DNA of 64,000 bases from Streptomyces sp. NBC_01233. Its GTDB lineage: Bacteria; Actinomycetota; Actinomycetes; Streptomycetales; Streptomycetaceae. This document shows, in pieces, positions 56,799 through 64,000 of this stretch. The stretch lies in NCBI RefSeq assembly GCF_035989305.1, contig NZ_CP108514.1, forward strand, positions 4,875,501 through 4,939,500. The letters run 5' to 3'. Made by a program: the position numbers and the translations under genes. How positions within the stretch are numbered: the stretch's first letter is position 1; each line of letters begins with the position of its first letter. The notes under the pieces were generated by a model. It did no database searches and was not told the DNA's origin. It saw only the letters and a list, made by a program, of their open reading frames with translations.

Positions 56799-57932
56799 TC
56801 AGCCGACGCTCTCGCGCAGAGCGTCCTGTGCAGCGCGCAGCCTTTCAGCCAGACCGCTGGTCTTCATGATGGCCTCCCGCATGAGGACGTGCTGCGCGGT
56901 CTCCTGGGCGCGGGCGGTGGTGAGCCGGGAGGAGGCGGCGCGCAGGAAGCGCCAGCCGTACTGCTCCGGCATGGAGGGATCCTGGCCGTCCTCGATCATC
57001 TGCTGGACCTGGCGGGTGAAGCACCACAGGGCCTGGACGGTCAGCTCGCAGGCGACCAGCTCGTCGACGGTGAGGCCGCGCTCGCGGGAGTGGGAGGCGT
57101 AGGCGACGCCGGACCAGCCGGCGTATCCGGTGGAGACTCCCCGTACGCCGAAGGACACGATGTCCGGGTGGTCGAAGCCGGTGGCGAGGAGCGATGTCTC
57201 GACCGTGCCGTCCAGCGGCGTGGGCCCGCCCGGAGCACCGCGGTCGACCAAGACCGAGGGCGTGGATAGCAGGCGCAGGGCGGTGTCGTAGGCGTCTCCG
57301 GCCCAGGGTGCGGAGGTGAGCCAGTACAGGGAGAGGACGTACTCGGGGTTGGGGACGCGGTCGTGGTCTTCGTCCAGGAGGTCGCGGAGCTTGTTCCGTG
57401 CCCAGGGCAGGTCGGAGGCGTACGAGCGGTAGCGCCAGACGGCAAGGTCGGTGAGCGCGGGAGGCTCGTGCGGTTGGACGAGGTGGAAGACGGCGGCCCC
57501 GCATGCGAAGACGTGCAGGACGCAGTCCTGCGCTTCGGGGTGGTTCACGCGGACCGAAGAGGACTCTAGCCACTGGTCGCCCGCGCTCGGCGTCATGTGT
57601 GCGCGGAGCCGGTCGGCGCGCTCGGCACCGATGAACACCGGCAGGAACTTGTGGGAGTCGACTCCGATCCGGCCTGTCACGGGTGGAGCAGCGCCGTTCG
57701 TTCCCAGTGCTGCCGCGAACCGGGCCTTCACGTCGTCCGACGCGCGGCCGAGCGCGGTGTCGAGAACGGCCTGGGATTCACCACGAGGCTGATAACTCGC
57801 GCCGCCGCCTTCCCAGTTCGACACGGTCCGGTCGCTTACACCCAGGTAGGCGGCGAAGTCCCGCAGGCTCATGCGCAGGGCCTCGCGTAACAGCCGGGCT
57901 TCCCGGCCGGACCATCGCTGCACCGTGACCAC
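56799..57932 (-). CDS. XRE-type regulator facing the kinase/transferase operon
   Basis: The product is 377 aa from GTG at 57932 (a second GTG three codons later is possible). The HTH is LREALRMSLRDFAAYLGVSD followed by RTVSNWEGGGASYQPRG. The C-terminal 280 residues form an all-alpha effector region. It is divergent from the operon starting at 58,148, exactly as the XRE-TPR gene is in island 1, so control of that operon is likely. Nothing in the sequence shows the ligand. Confidence 0.8.
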   Translation of the reverse strand: MVTVQRWSGREARLLREALRMSLRDFAAYLGVSDRTVSNWEGGGASYQPRGESQAVLDTALGRASDDVKARFAAALGTNGAAPPVTGRIGVDSHKFLPVFIGAERADRLRAHMTPSAGDQWLESSSVRVNHPEAQDCVLHVFACGAAVFHLVQPHEPPALTDLAVWRYRSYASDLPWARNKLRDLLDEDHDRVPNPEYVLSLYWLTSAPWAGDAYDTALRLLSTPSVLVDRGAPGGPTPLDGTVETSLLATGFDHPDIVSFGVRGVSTGYAGWSGVAYASHSRERGLTVDELVACELTVQALWCFTRQVQQMIEDGQDPSMPEQYGWRFLRAASSRLTTARAQETAQHVLMREAIMKTSGLAERLRAAQDALRESVG

Positions 57933-58147
57933 CGTCGTACCCCCTGTCCGTCACCCGGTGGAACGCCGAAACGGCCAGCGTAGTCAGCCTCCTTCAGCAG
58001 TGGTGCGGCATTGCTGCAGCACGTGTACGTCACACGCCGTCACCTACCTGCACCATGCTGAGTTCATCGGTTCGGGGAGGCGCCGGCCGCGACGAGACAG
58101 CCCTCCGCCCGTTCTTCCCTGCACCACCACCAGAAGGAGCAAACGGC

Positions 58148-58615
58148 ATGACCGACATCGTCAAGCGCAACGCCCGCGCGATCCTCCTCGACGGCGACGA
58201 GCTCATCCTCATCAAGCGCACCAAGCCCGGAAGGGACCCGTACTGGGTGACCGTCGGCGGAGGGGTCGAGGCGGACGACGCGACCATCGAGGCGGCCCTG
58301 CACCGCGAGGTGTTCGAGGAGCTGGGCGGCAAACTGGAGCGCGCCGAAATGGTCCACCTGATCACCGACGAGCTGGAGGGCGGCGTCGGCGTGCAGCACA
58401 TCTTCGCCGCGCGCCTGGAGTCGATGGACCTGGCCGCGCGGACGGGGACGGAGTTCGCCAAGCCGGAGCGGGGCGGGTACGAGGTGGTCCGGGTGCCGTT
58501 CACTGCCGAGGCCGTCCGCGAGCTGAACCTGATGCCACCGGAGCTCGCCGACTTCATCGCCGCGAACGCGGACGCGATCGCCTCCGTCCTCGACACCCCG
58601 ATCCGCGAGGCGTGA
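58148..58615 (+). CDS. NUDIX-fold protein, first gene of the kinase/transferase operon
   Basis: The product is 155 aa from ATG at 58148 (AAGGAG nine bases upstream). The box reads GGGVEADDATIEAALHREVF then EELGG, where the first Glu position is altered. The strand VKRNARAILLDGDELILIKR precedes it. It is separated by three bases from the next gene. It may hydrolyse or sanitise a nucleotide intermediate. There is no matching gene in the island 1 copy. Confidence 0.8.
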   Translation: MTDIVKRNARAILLDGDELILIKRTKPGRDPYWVTVGGGVEADDATIEAALHREVFEELGGKLERAEMVHLITDELEGGVGVQHIFAARLESMDLAARTGTEFAKPERGGYEVVRVPFTAEAVRELNLMPPELADFIAANADAIASVLDTPIREA

Positions 58616-58618
58616 GCG

Positions 58619-59266
58619 ATGGCGCAGGTCCCCGACTTCGTCAGCCTCAACGGCCCTGACAACGTGGGCAAGACGACCCACCTGGTGCGGCTGGCCAAGC
58701 GCTGGGACGGCTTCCAGCCGCTGGGCGCAGTCCACGAGCACGACCCCGAGCCGTGGGCTCGGGTGGTCGCCGGCGACTACGCCCGGTGGTGGTTCGAGAC
58801 GTCCACGACCGTCGAGCTGACCGAGATGCTGCTCGTCGGCCACGCCAAGCGGGCCGTCGCACGCGAGGCCGGGCACACGGGGCTGCTCGACCGGGGCCTG
58901 CCCATGCTCCTCGCCGTGGCCACCGCGACCTGCGTGGTCAAGGACGGGCTGACGGTTGGCGAGGCGTTCAAGACCGTAACGGGCATCGCCGGTGCGCGAG
59001 CCACCGCACCGGAGACCTCGATCCTCCTGCTCCCGTCCCTCGACGCCGAGCGCAGCTACGCCATAACCAGCGCCCGCGAGGGCCGCCCGTGGACCGGGAT
59101 CTACCCGGCCTACCAGAAGACGCTGCACGCGGTCCTGCTCCACCAGGCCGACCACGGCGCGTACACCGCGGTCGTGGACTGCGAGGACCGCTTCCTGGAC
59201 GACGTACACAGCGACGTAGTCGATCGCCTTGGCCTCAGCCCGCTCACTGATGGGAGTCCCCGATGA
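58619..59266 (+). CDS. Thymidylate-kinase-like P-loop kinase
   Basis: The product is 215 aa. The P-loop NGPDNVGKTTHLVRL is at residues 11-25, and the DRG-type motif is LLDRGLPMLLAVA. A lid-like ARATAPETSILLL segment follows. It matches the first 210 residues of the 6,239-8,140 fusion (GPDNTGKT, LLDRGIPML). A chromosomal tmk is not in view, so this is probably a specialised paralogue acting on a nucleoside phosphate. The stop overlaps the next ATG. Confidence 0.82.
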   Translation: MAQVPDFVSLNGPDNVGKTTHLVRLAKRWDGFQPLGAVHEHDPEPWARVVAGDYARWWFETSTTVELTEMLLVGHAKRAVAREAGHTGLLDRGLPMLLAVATATCVVKDGLTVGEAFKTVTGIAGARATAPETSILLLPSLDAERSYAITSAREGRPWTGIYPAYQKTLHAVLLHQADHGAYTAVVDCEDRFLDDVHSDVVDRLGLSPLTDGSPR

Positions 59267-61062
59267 CCCAGAACTCCCCGCCCCTGGTCCTGCCGCCCGG
59301 CCTCGCCCGCGCCATAGCCACGCTCCAGGACAAGGACCTGCACCGCCTGGACGACACCGTCACCCGGCTCCACACCGTCAACGGACGCCTGTGGGACACC
59401 GAGGACCGGGTGCGCGGCCCCTTACTCTCCGCCGCCCAGGTCGCCGACTGCAAGCGGGAGATCGACCAGCTCAACGCCGAACGCAACGTGCTCGCCGAGC
59501 GGGCCGACGAGGTCCTCGGTTCGCTGGCGGACGCGGGCCGCGCCGACGCGCCGCCGCACACCGAGACGCTCGCCTCCGTCGTCGACCGCCTGTCGGTGCT
59601 GACCTTGCGGATCTGGCACAGCGAGCGGGCGGCGACCCGGGACGAGCTGGCCCGTCGGCGCGTCCCCGCCCTCCACGGCCAGCGAGAGGAGCTGTGCGCC
59701 GCCCTCGATGCGCTGATCTCCGACGTCGTCGCCGGCCGCCGCCGGCTTCCCGTACCGGCCCGGTTCAAGCTGTACGGCCGGAACGACGCCGCCCCCGCGG
59801 AGATCAAGCCGAGTCGGCACCTGCGCCGGGTCCTCGCCTTCGGTGGGTTGAGCGAGTGCGGCAAGAGCACCAGCGCCGAGTTCGTCCAGCGCACGTGCGG
59901 TGCCCAGCGCCTCAAGATCGGCTTCCTGCTGCGGCAGGCGGCCCACCGGGGGGGCCTCGCGGACCCGTATGCGCTGTCGGCCCGTCGGCAGGCCGAACTG
60001 CTGCTCGGCGAGCTGAACCGCTTCGCGGACGCCCACGTCGACACGAGACTGTTCACCATCGAGTCCGTCCACGACGACGCCTCGATCGCCGAGCTCAAGC
60101 AACTCATGGGCGACACGCTCCAGATCGTCTACCTGGACGCCTCCTTCGCCGTACGCGTCGAGCGGTCCGGGACGCCGGCCCAGGCCGTCGCCGCGAAGGA
60201 CGAGATCAAGATGAGCCGTGGCGCCCACCAGGTCGCCGCGCTCGCCGACCACGTCATCGACAACACCGGCAGCATCGCCGCCCTTCGCGCCCGCCTCCGG
60301 CGCATCGCCGCCCCGCCCACCGCCACTCCACTGCGCGTGGCCACCCCGTACGGACTGGGACTGCCGGCTGCCATCGCCTCGGCGACGGCCGACTTCACCG
60401 ACGCGGTACGGGCCTACGGCCCCGGCGTAAGGCTCGCCGCCCTGACCGGCAGCCCCGGCGAGGGCAGCTGGATCGCCGGCTGGTCCGACCTGGACCTCCT
60501 CGTGATCGCCGAACACGAGACCATCGGCCGGGTCCACGAGGCCCTGGAGCAGTACCGGACCGCCCTGGGCGGTGTGGCCTCCCTCGGCCCCACCCTCGTC
60601 ACCCCCGGCGAACTGACCGGCCGGCGCCTCACCCCGCGCCTGGCGTTCGTCCTCCACCAGCTCCAGCAGGGCAGCCCCGTCCTGCACGCCGCACCCGACC
60701 TCGAACTGCCGACGATCAGCCGAGACGAGCTCGCGCTCGCCGCCGTCCGCGAACTCCCCCAGGTCATCCTGACCATGCGCCGCCTGCGCGCCGACGCGGG
60801 TCCGACGACTCTGCGGCAGCTCTACAAGCACCTCGTGCTGGCCTGCCGCCTCCTCCTGCGTGAGCACAACCAGTGGGAGTGCGGGCCCGACCGGATCCTC
60901 GCCGCGGCCTCCCGCATGCCGGGCCTGCCCGCCGTGCCGGCGCCCTCCCTGGCCGAGATCGCCAGTGCCTGGCGCGACAACGACACCGAGCTCGTCCTGA
61001 AACCCGTCACCGCGGCAGTCGATCAGCTCCTCGCCTGGTACGCCGCCCAGCTCGCGGCCTGA
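59263..61062 (+). CDS. P-loop kinase / Pol-beta-type nucleotidyltransferase
   Basis: The product is 599 aa. The first 180 residues are helical and coiled-coil-like. A P-loop kinase domain (GGLSECGKST, about residues 193-202, then RLKIGFLLRQAAHRGGLADP) is followed by a nucleotidyltransferase domain at about 394-415 (LTGSPGEGSWIAGWSDLDLL, with the DxD pair) and a helical C-terminus. Domains two and three match residues 230-633 of the 6,239 protein. It probably transfers a nucleotidyl group to a small molecule or protein. Confidence 0.78.
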   Translation: MTQNSPPLVLPPGLARAIATLQDKDLHRLDDTVTRLHTVNGRLWDTEDRVRGPLLSAAQVADCKREIDQLNAERNVLAERADEVLGSLADAGRADAPPHTETLASVVDRLSVLTLRIWHSERAATRDELARRRVPALHGQREELCAALDALISDVVAGRRRLPVPARFKLYGRNDAAPAEIKPSRHLRRVLAFGGLSECGKSTSAEFVQRTCGAQRLKIGFLLRQAAHRGGLADPYALSARRQAELLLGELNRFADAHVDTRLFTIESVHDDASIAELKQLMGDTLQIVYLDASFAVRVERSGTPAQAVAAKDEIKMSRGAHQVAALADHVIDNTGSIAALRARLRRIAAPPTATPLRVATPYGLGLPAAIASATADFTDAVRAYGPGVRLAALTGSPGEGSWIAGWSDLDLLVIAEHETIGRVHEALEQYRTALGGVASLGPTLVTPGELTGRRLTPRLAFVLHQLQQGSPVLHAAPDLELPTISRDELALAAVRELPQVILTMRRLRADAGPTTLRQLYKHLVLACRLLLREHNQWECGPDRILAAASRMPGLPAVPAPSLAEIASAWRDNDTELVLKPVTAAVDQLLAWYAAQLAA

Positions 61063-61103
61063 ACAGCCCTCTTCCCCCTTCTCCATCCGACAGGAGCTTC
61101 GCC

Positions 61104-61679
61104 ATGCCCGAAACCATCGCCGTGCCCGCCTTCTCCGCCCGGATCGTCGAACGGCTCAGCGTCGGAGCCACGAGTCGCCGCGAGCGCGTCGTCCACTCCC
61201 TCGACGGCCTGGAGGACCCGGTCCACCCCGACACCCTCGCCAACACCGGAGCCGACCTGTGGCGTCTGCTCCAGGAGCAGGTGCCGGACGGACTCGACTC
61301 CGTGGACTTCCTCCTCGGCCTGGACGCCGGCGGCATCCTGCCGACCGTCTCCCTCGCCGGCGCCGCCCACCTCCCGTACAAGATCGCCTGGAAGCTGCAC
61401 CTCCCGCTCGACGGCGCGGTCCGTTTCAGCGAGCCCCACGCGATGCGCACCGACGTCTTCGCGTACGGCATCGCCCCCGGACAGCGCATCGTCATCGTGG
61501 ACGACGAGATCACCACCGGCCGGACCCTGGCCGACCTCACCCGCCGCCTCCGCGAGGCTGGCGCCGTCCCGCTGGCGGCGGCCTGCCTGGTGGAGGACAC
61601 CACCCGCGGAGCCCGCGACCTGCTCGCCGACCTCGGTCTGCCGCTGGTCTCGCTCACCACAATCGAGGGCACGGCGTGA
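61104..61679 (+). CDS. Phosphoribosyltransferase domain protein
   Basis: The product is 191 aa from ATG at 61104 (CAGGAG upstream). The PRPP loop RIVIVDDEITTGRTLADLTR is complete. The preceding part (LLGLDAGGILPTVSLAGAAH, PYKIAWKLHLPLDGAVRF) fits adenine/purine-type PRTases. The overlap with the next gene is GTGA. It is absent from the island 1 copy, which is truncated before this point. Confidence 0.85.
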   Translation: MPETIAVPAFSARIVERLSVGATSRRERVVHSLDGLEDPVHPDTLANTGADLWRLLQEQVPDGLDSVDFLLGLDAGGILPTVSLAGAAHLPYKIAWKLHLPLDGAVRFSEPHAMRTDVFAYGIAPGQRIVIVDDEITTGRTLADLTRRLREAGAVPLAAACLVEDTTRGARDLLADLGLPLVSLTTIEGTA

Positions 61680-62833
61680 CAGCAGTCGCCCCGGCGGGGA
61701 TCCGATTCCACCACGGCTCCCTGGTCATCCCCGCCGGGGCCGTGCACACCACCCCGCTCGGGTACGACCGTGACAGCGTTCCCATCGGCGCACCGCTCCC
61801 GCTGGCCGCCTCCGCCGAGCTCGTCCACCGCCTGAGCGGGTGCGGTGAGGTCGTGGTGGCCTTCGAGGGGAAGCTCGGCGACTCTCTCCTCGCGCTGTCT
61901 GGGGTCCGCGCGGTCCTCGACTGGCTGCGGCTGCGGTCGGTTCGCGTGGCCGTTCGGGCGGTGGGTCCGTACGCGGGGCTGATCGCCCGCGCCGGGCTGA
62001 TCACGACGCCCGAGGCCGCCACGCCCAGCGGCTGGCGTGCAGTGATCGGAGACCGGACGGGAATCGAGTCCCACGGCTCGGAAGCGGCGGTGTGCCTGGT
62101 GCTGGACCCGGCTGCCCCACCGTGCTGGTCGACCGACGGCCGTGCCCACCCGGACCTGCCCGCCCGCCACTACCTGGCGCTAGAGCGCCGCCTCGGCATC
62201 CGTCTGCCCGGCACGGCACCCTTCGCTCCCACCTTCGCGACCGGTCCGACCAACCTCGTGGAGGAACTGCGCTCGGTGGGCTGGCTGGGCGGCCTGACCA
62301 TCGGGGCCATCACCGCCACCAGTTGGCCGGAGCGCAAGGACTACACGACCCAGCGCTACGTCGAGCTCGCCAAGCACATCGCCGAGGCCCAGCAGACCCA
62401 GGCCCGGCTGCTGCTCATCGGCGGTAACCCGGGCGAGGGCCTCCGCATCACCGCAGAGGCCCCTCGACGCCATGTGCAGGTCCTCCGCCTAGACGGGATG
62501 CCGGCCGACCACCTCGCCGACCTCTTCCCGCACTGCCACCTCATCGTCGGCAACGACACCGGTCTCACCCACCTCGCTGCGATGGCGCGCGGCAGGGAGT
62601 ACAGCGGCCGGCCGGTCATCGGTCTGTACGCGCGCCACAGCCACAGCAAGTGGCGCGCCGGCCTGCCGCACCACCACGCCGTCGCTACTGACTTGTCCGA
62701 CCGCATGCACCAGGGCGACCTCTGCCCCGTCCGCGACTCCATCGCCCCGGACACGGACGTGCACATGGACGCCTTCCCGCCCACAGCGCTGGCCCAGATC
62801 GGCCTGGAACTCCTCGACGGGGTAAGGCCATGA
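61676..62833 (+). CDS. Glycosyltransferase family 9-like (heptosyltransferase fold)
   Basis: The product is 385 aa from a GTG overlapping the PRTase stop. Motifs are EGKLGDSLLALSGVRAVLDW at the N-terminal donor fold and LIVGNDTGLTHLAAMARG in the nucleotide-sugar-binding half, the hallmark of ADP-heptose transferases. Gram-positive bacteria have no LPS, so it must act on another acceptor, perhaps the product of this operon. The stop overlaps the next ATG (ATGA). Confidence 0.75.
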   Translation: MTAVAPAGIRFHHGSLVIPAGAVHTTPLGYDRDSVPIGAPLPLAASAELVHRLSGCGEVVVAFEGKLGDSLLALSGVRAVLDWLRLRSVRVAVRAVGPYAGLIARAGLITTPEAATPSGWRAVIGDRTGIESHGSEAAVCLVLDPAAPPCWSTDGRAHPDLPARHYLALERRLGIRLPGTAPFAPTFATGPTNLVEELRSVGWLGGLTIGAITATSWPERKDYTTQRYVELAKHIAEAQQTQARLLLIGGNPGEGLRITAEAPRRHVQVLRLDGMPADHLADLFPHCHLIVGNDTGLTHLAAMARGREYSGRPVIGLYARHSHSKWRAGLPHHHAVATDLSDRMHQGDLCPVRDSIAPDTDVHMDAFPPTALAQIGLELLDGVRP

Positions 62834-63966
62834 CCATCCGGCCTCTCCTTCGGTTCGGTCCGGTACGGCGCTTCACCCGCAACCTGCTCTGCCCCGTCGA
62901 CCTCCTCGGCCGCCCGCTGCTCCTGAAGTACACCCGCGATGCGGCCGAAGCCCGCGAGGAGATCCGTGGCCACGCTCGTCTGGCCCGGCACTACCGCGTC
63001 CCCGCCTGCCACGCCCACCTGCGCGTGCCCGGCGGGCACCTCCTCGCGTACGAACGCCTGCCCGGCGGCACGGACCAGGGCCTCCTGCTCGACCTCCTCA
63101 ACGCGGACGAGCCGAGCAGCGACCTCCACACCTACATGGACCGGCTCACGGCCGCGTATCGCGAGGTCATCCTCGGGACGGCATGGCCGGCCGATCCGGT
63201 GCACGTCGTCCGCAAGCTGTACTGGGACCGTGCGGCCCCCGGCGGCCGACTCGACACGTACTACGCCGGCAAGGATTTCCTGATCGCCGATGGCCTCATC
63301 GACATCCCAGTCTCTCGCCTCGGCACCTACACCCTGACCATCAATGGCCTTCGGCACCACCTGGACTGGGCCGCCACCCTCCGCTGGCTCCGAGCCCACT
63401 TCGCCACGAGCGAGCCGGTCTGGGCGGCCCTCACCCAGGGCGACCCCACCGACGTCAACCTCGCCCACCCGCTCGCCTGGTTCGACTACGACACCGCCGG
63501 AATGAACAGCATCCCGGGCGAGTTCGCCAACTTCCTCTGGTACGCCTCCGCCCTCGGCGGCTGGCTCGTACCCACGTACAACCCGACCGCCTTCGCCGAC
63601 CACCCCGCCGCCTTCGCCCACGTCCCGGCCAACACCCCCGAGATCCGACGAGCGGCCGTCGACCACACCACCAGCACCATCCACATCGACTACACCCCGC
63701 GCCTCTCGGCTCGCCGGCGAGCTGCCGTGACCGCGTACTGGAACCAGCTCGTACGGCCGGTCGCCGACCGCCTCTGGCCCGGCACGGATCTGGCGAACCT
63801 GCTCCGGCCCTACCTGGCCATGCGCATCCTCGGCGTCTACAACCTGGCCGACCTGGCACCCGAGGACCGGCTTGTCCTCTTCGCCCGGCTCGCCGAGGCC
63901 ATGAGCCCCACCTTCGACCCGACCACCTACTTCTACCCGCTGGAGTCGCCATGTCTGGCCCCCTGA
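62830..63966 (+). CDS. Phosphotransferase (APH/choline-kinase-like)
   Basis: The product is 378 aa. The N-terminal lobe is RPLLLKYTRDAAEAREEI. The catalytic-loop-like ALTQGDPTDVNLAHPLAWFD with YDTAGMNSI replaces the usual HGDLHPGN...DFD. The conserved stretch GEFANFLWYASALGGWLVPT follows. It is the full-length paralogue of the gene truncated at 8,137-8,985. It probably phosphorylates a sugar, alcohol or nucleoside. The last 16 bases overlap the next gene. Confidence 0.78.
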   Translation: MTIRPLLRFGPVRRFTRNLLCPVDLLGRPLLLKYTRDAAEAREEIRGHARLARHYRVPACHAHLRVPGGHLLAYERLPGGTDQGLLLDLLNADEPSSDLHTYMDRLTAAYREVILGTAWPADPVHVVRKLYWDRAAPGGRLDTYYAGKDFLIADGLIDIPVSRLGTYTLTINGLRHHLDWAATLRWLRAHFATSEPVWAALTQGDPTDVNLAHPLAWFDYDTAGMNSIPGEFANFLWYASALGGWLVPTYNPTAFADHPAAFAHVPANTPEIRRAAVDHTTSTIHIDYTPRLSARRRAAVTAYWNQLVRPVADRLWPGTDLANLLRPYLAMRILGVYNLADLAPEDRLVLFARLAEAMSPTFDPTTYFYPLESPCLAP

Positions 63967-64000
63967 ACGGCCGTACCGCCCTCGTCACTGGAGCCACCGG
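63951..64000 (+). CDS. Short-chain dehydrogenase/reductase, N-terminus only (runs off the window)
   Basis: ATG at 63951 reads MSGPLNGRTALVTGATG, the Rossmann start with the TGxxxGxG motif of SDR enzymes. It overlaps the phosphotransferase gene by 16 bases, so it belongs to the same operon, which continues beyond base 64,000. Confidence 0.75.
   Translation, partial: MSGPLNGRTALVTGAT

Larger units (their letters stand above)
45489..64000. mobile_element. Island 3: mobilisable serine-integrase element, open to the right
   Basis: The left border is where the aminotransferase fragment loses homology (around GTCGGCTGGGTCACC, 45,478-45,495) just before the integrase gene. Inside are a serine integrase, an origin-like iteron array, a putative transfer/membrane protein, MobC and relaxase. 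The N-terminal part of the aminotransferase should mark the far end, and it is not found before base 64,000, so the cluster at 56,799-64,000 is probably cargo of this element. Confidence 0.65.

Overview
The window is high-GC actinobacterial DNA, almost certainly Streptomyces. The evidence is GTG/ATG starts with purine-rich ribosome binding sites, many ATGA/GTGA stop-start overlaps, the dnaK-grpE-dnaJ-hspR operon with HAIR operators, clpB under a third HAIR, a SAV_6107-type HEPN protein, DUF5919- and TPR-type XRE regulators, and Streptomyces-type IS elements. About half is conserved chromosome (dcd-PRTase, Yip1, EtfD-like oxidoreductase, chaperones, ClpB, PIG-V, aminotransferase). The other half is foreign DNA inserted at three chromosomal sites, whose borders can be read from the sequence.

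Island 1 (about 811-13,518) sits in tRNA-Gly(CCC). A 42-bp copy of the tRNA 3' half lies at 769-810 and the intact gene at 13,520-13,590. It carries a HEPN protein, a RES-domain (NAD+-cleaving type) protein with a membrane partner, an XRE-TPR regulator, a kinase/nucleotidyltransferase fusion with a truncated phosphotransferase, nested IS4 and IS3 elements, a uracil-DNA-glycosylase-like protein and a lipoprotein. No integrase is visible.

Island 2 (15,076-26,606) is bounded by a 9-bp repeat and splits the phosphoribosyltransferase gene behind dcd. Removing it in silico restores the usual C-terminus in frame. It encodes its own large serine integrase, an IS110 element, a HTH/NUDIX pair, a compact operon of small genes ending in a radical SAM enzyme and a Cys-containing peptide (a candidate RiPP locus), an acetyltransferase, and a Septu-like ATPase/HNH defence pair.

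Chromosomal block (26,607-43,824): Yip1 protein, secreted anchored protein, EtfD-like Fe-S oxidoreductase with a long Ala/Glu/Lys tail, sugar transferase, dnaK-grpE-dnaJ-hspR, a LuxR-type regulator divergent from a secreted DTGWT-repeat peptide and a Rieske-fold-like protein, a PPOX protein, clpB, a YbjN protein and a mannosyltransferase.

Island 3 region (44,023-64,000, open to the right): the aminotransferase gene has been hit twice. A roughly 1-kb toxin-antitoxin cassette duplicates its 3' end, and a second serine-integrase element cuts its coding region at about 45,490. That element carries a helix-turn-helix protein with 23-bp-spaced iterons inside its gene (a candidate origin), membrane and MobC/relaxase genes, two copies of a hairpin motif, and cargo. 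The cargo ends in a tightly coupled operon (NUDIX, thymidylate-kinase-like, P-loop/nucleotidyltransferase, phosphoribosyltransferase, GT9-like glycosyltransferase, phosphotransferase, SDR) behind a divergent XRE-type regulator. This operon is paralogous to the damaged set in island 1. The two copies look like one uncharacterised, mobile metabolic or signalling system.
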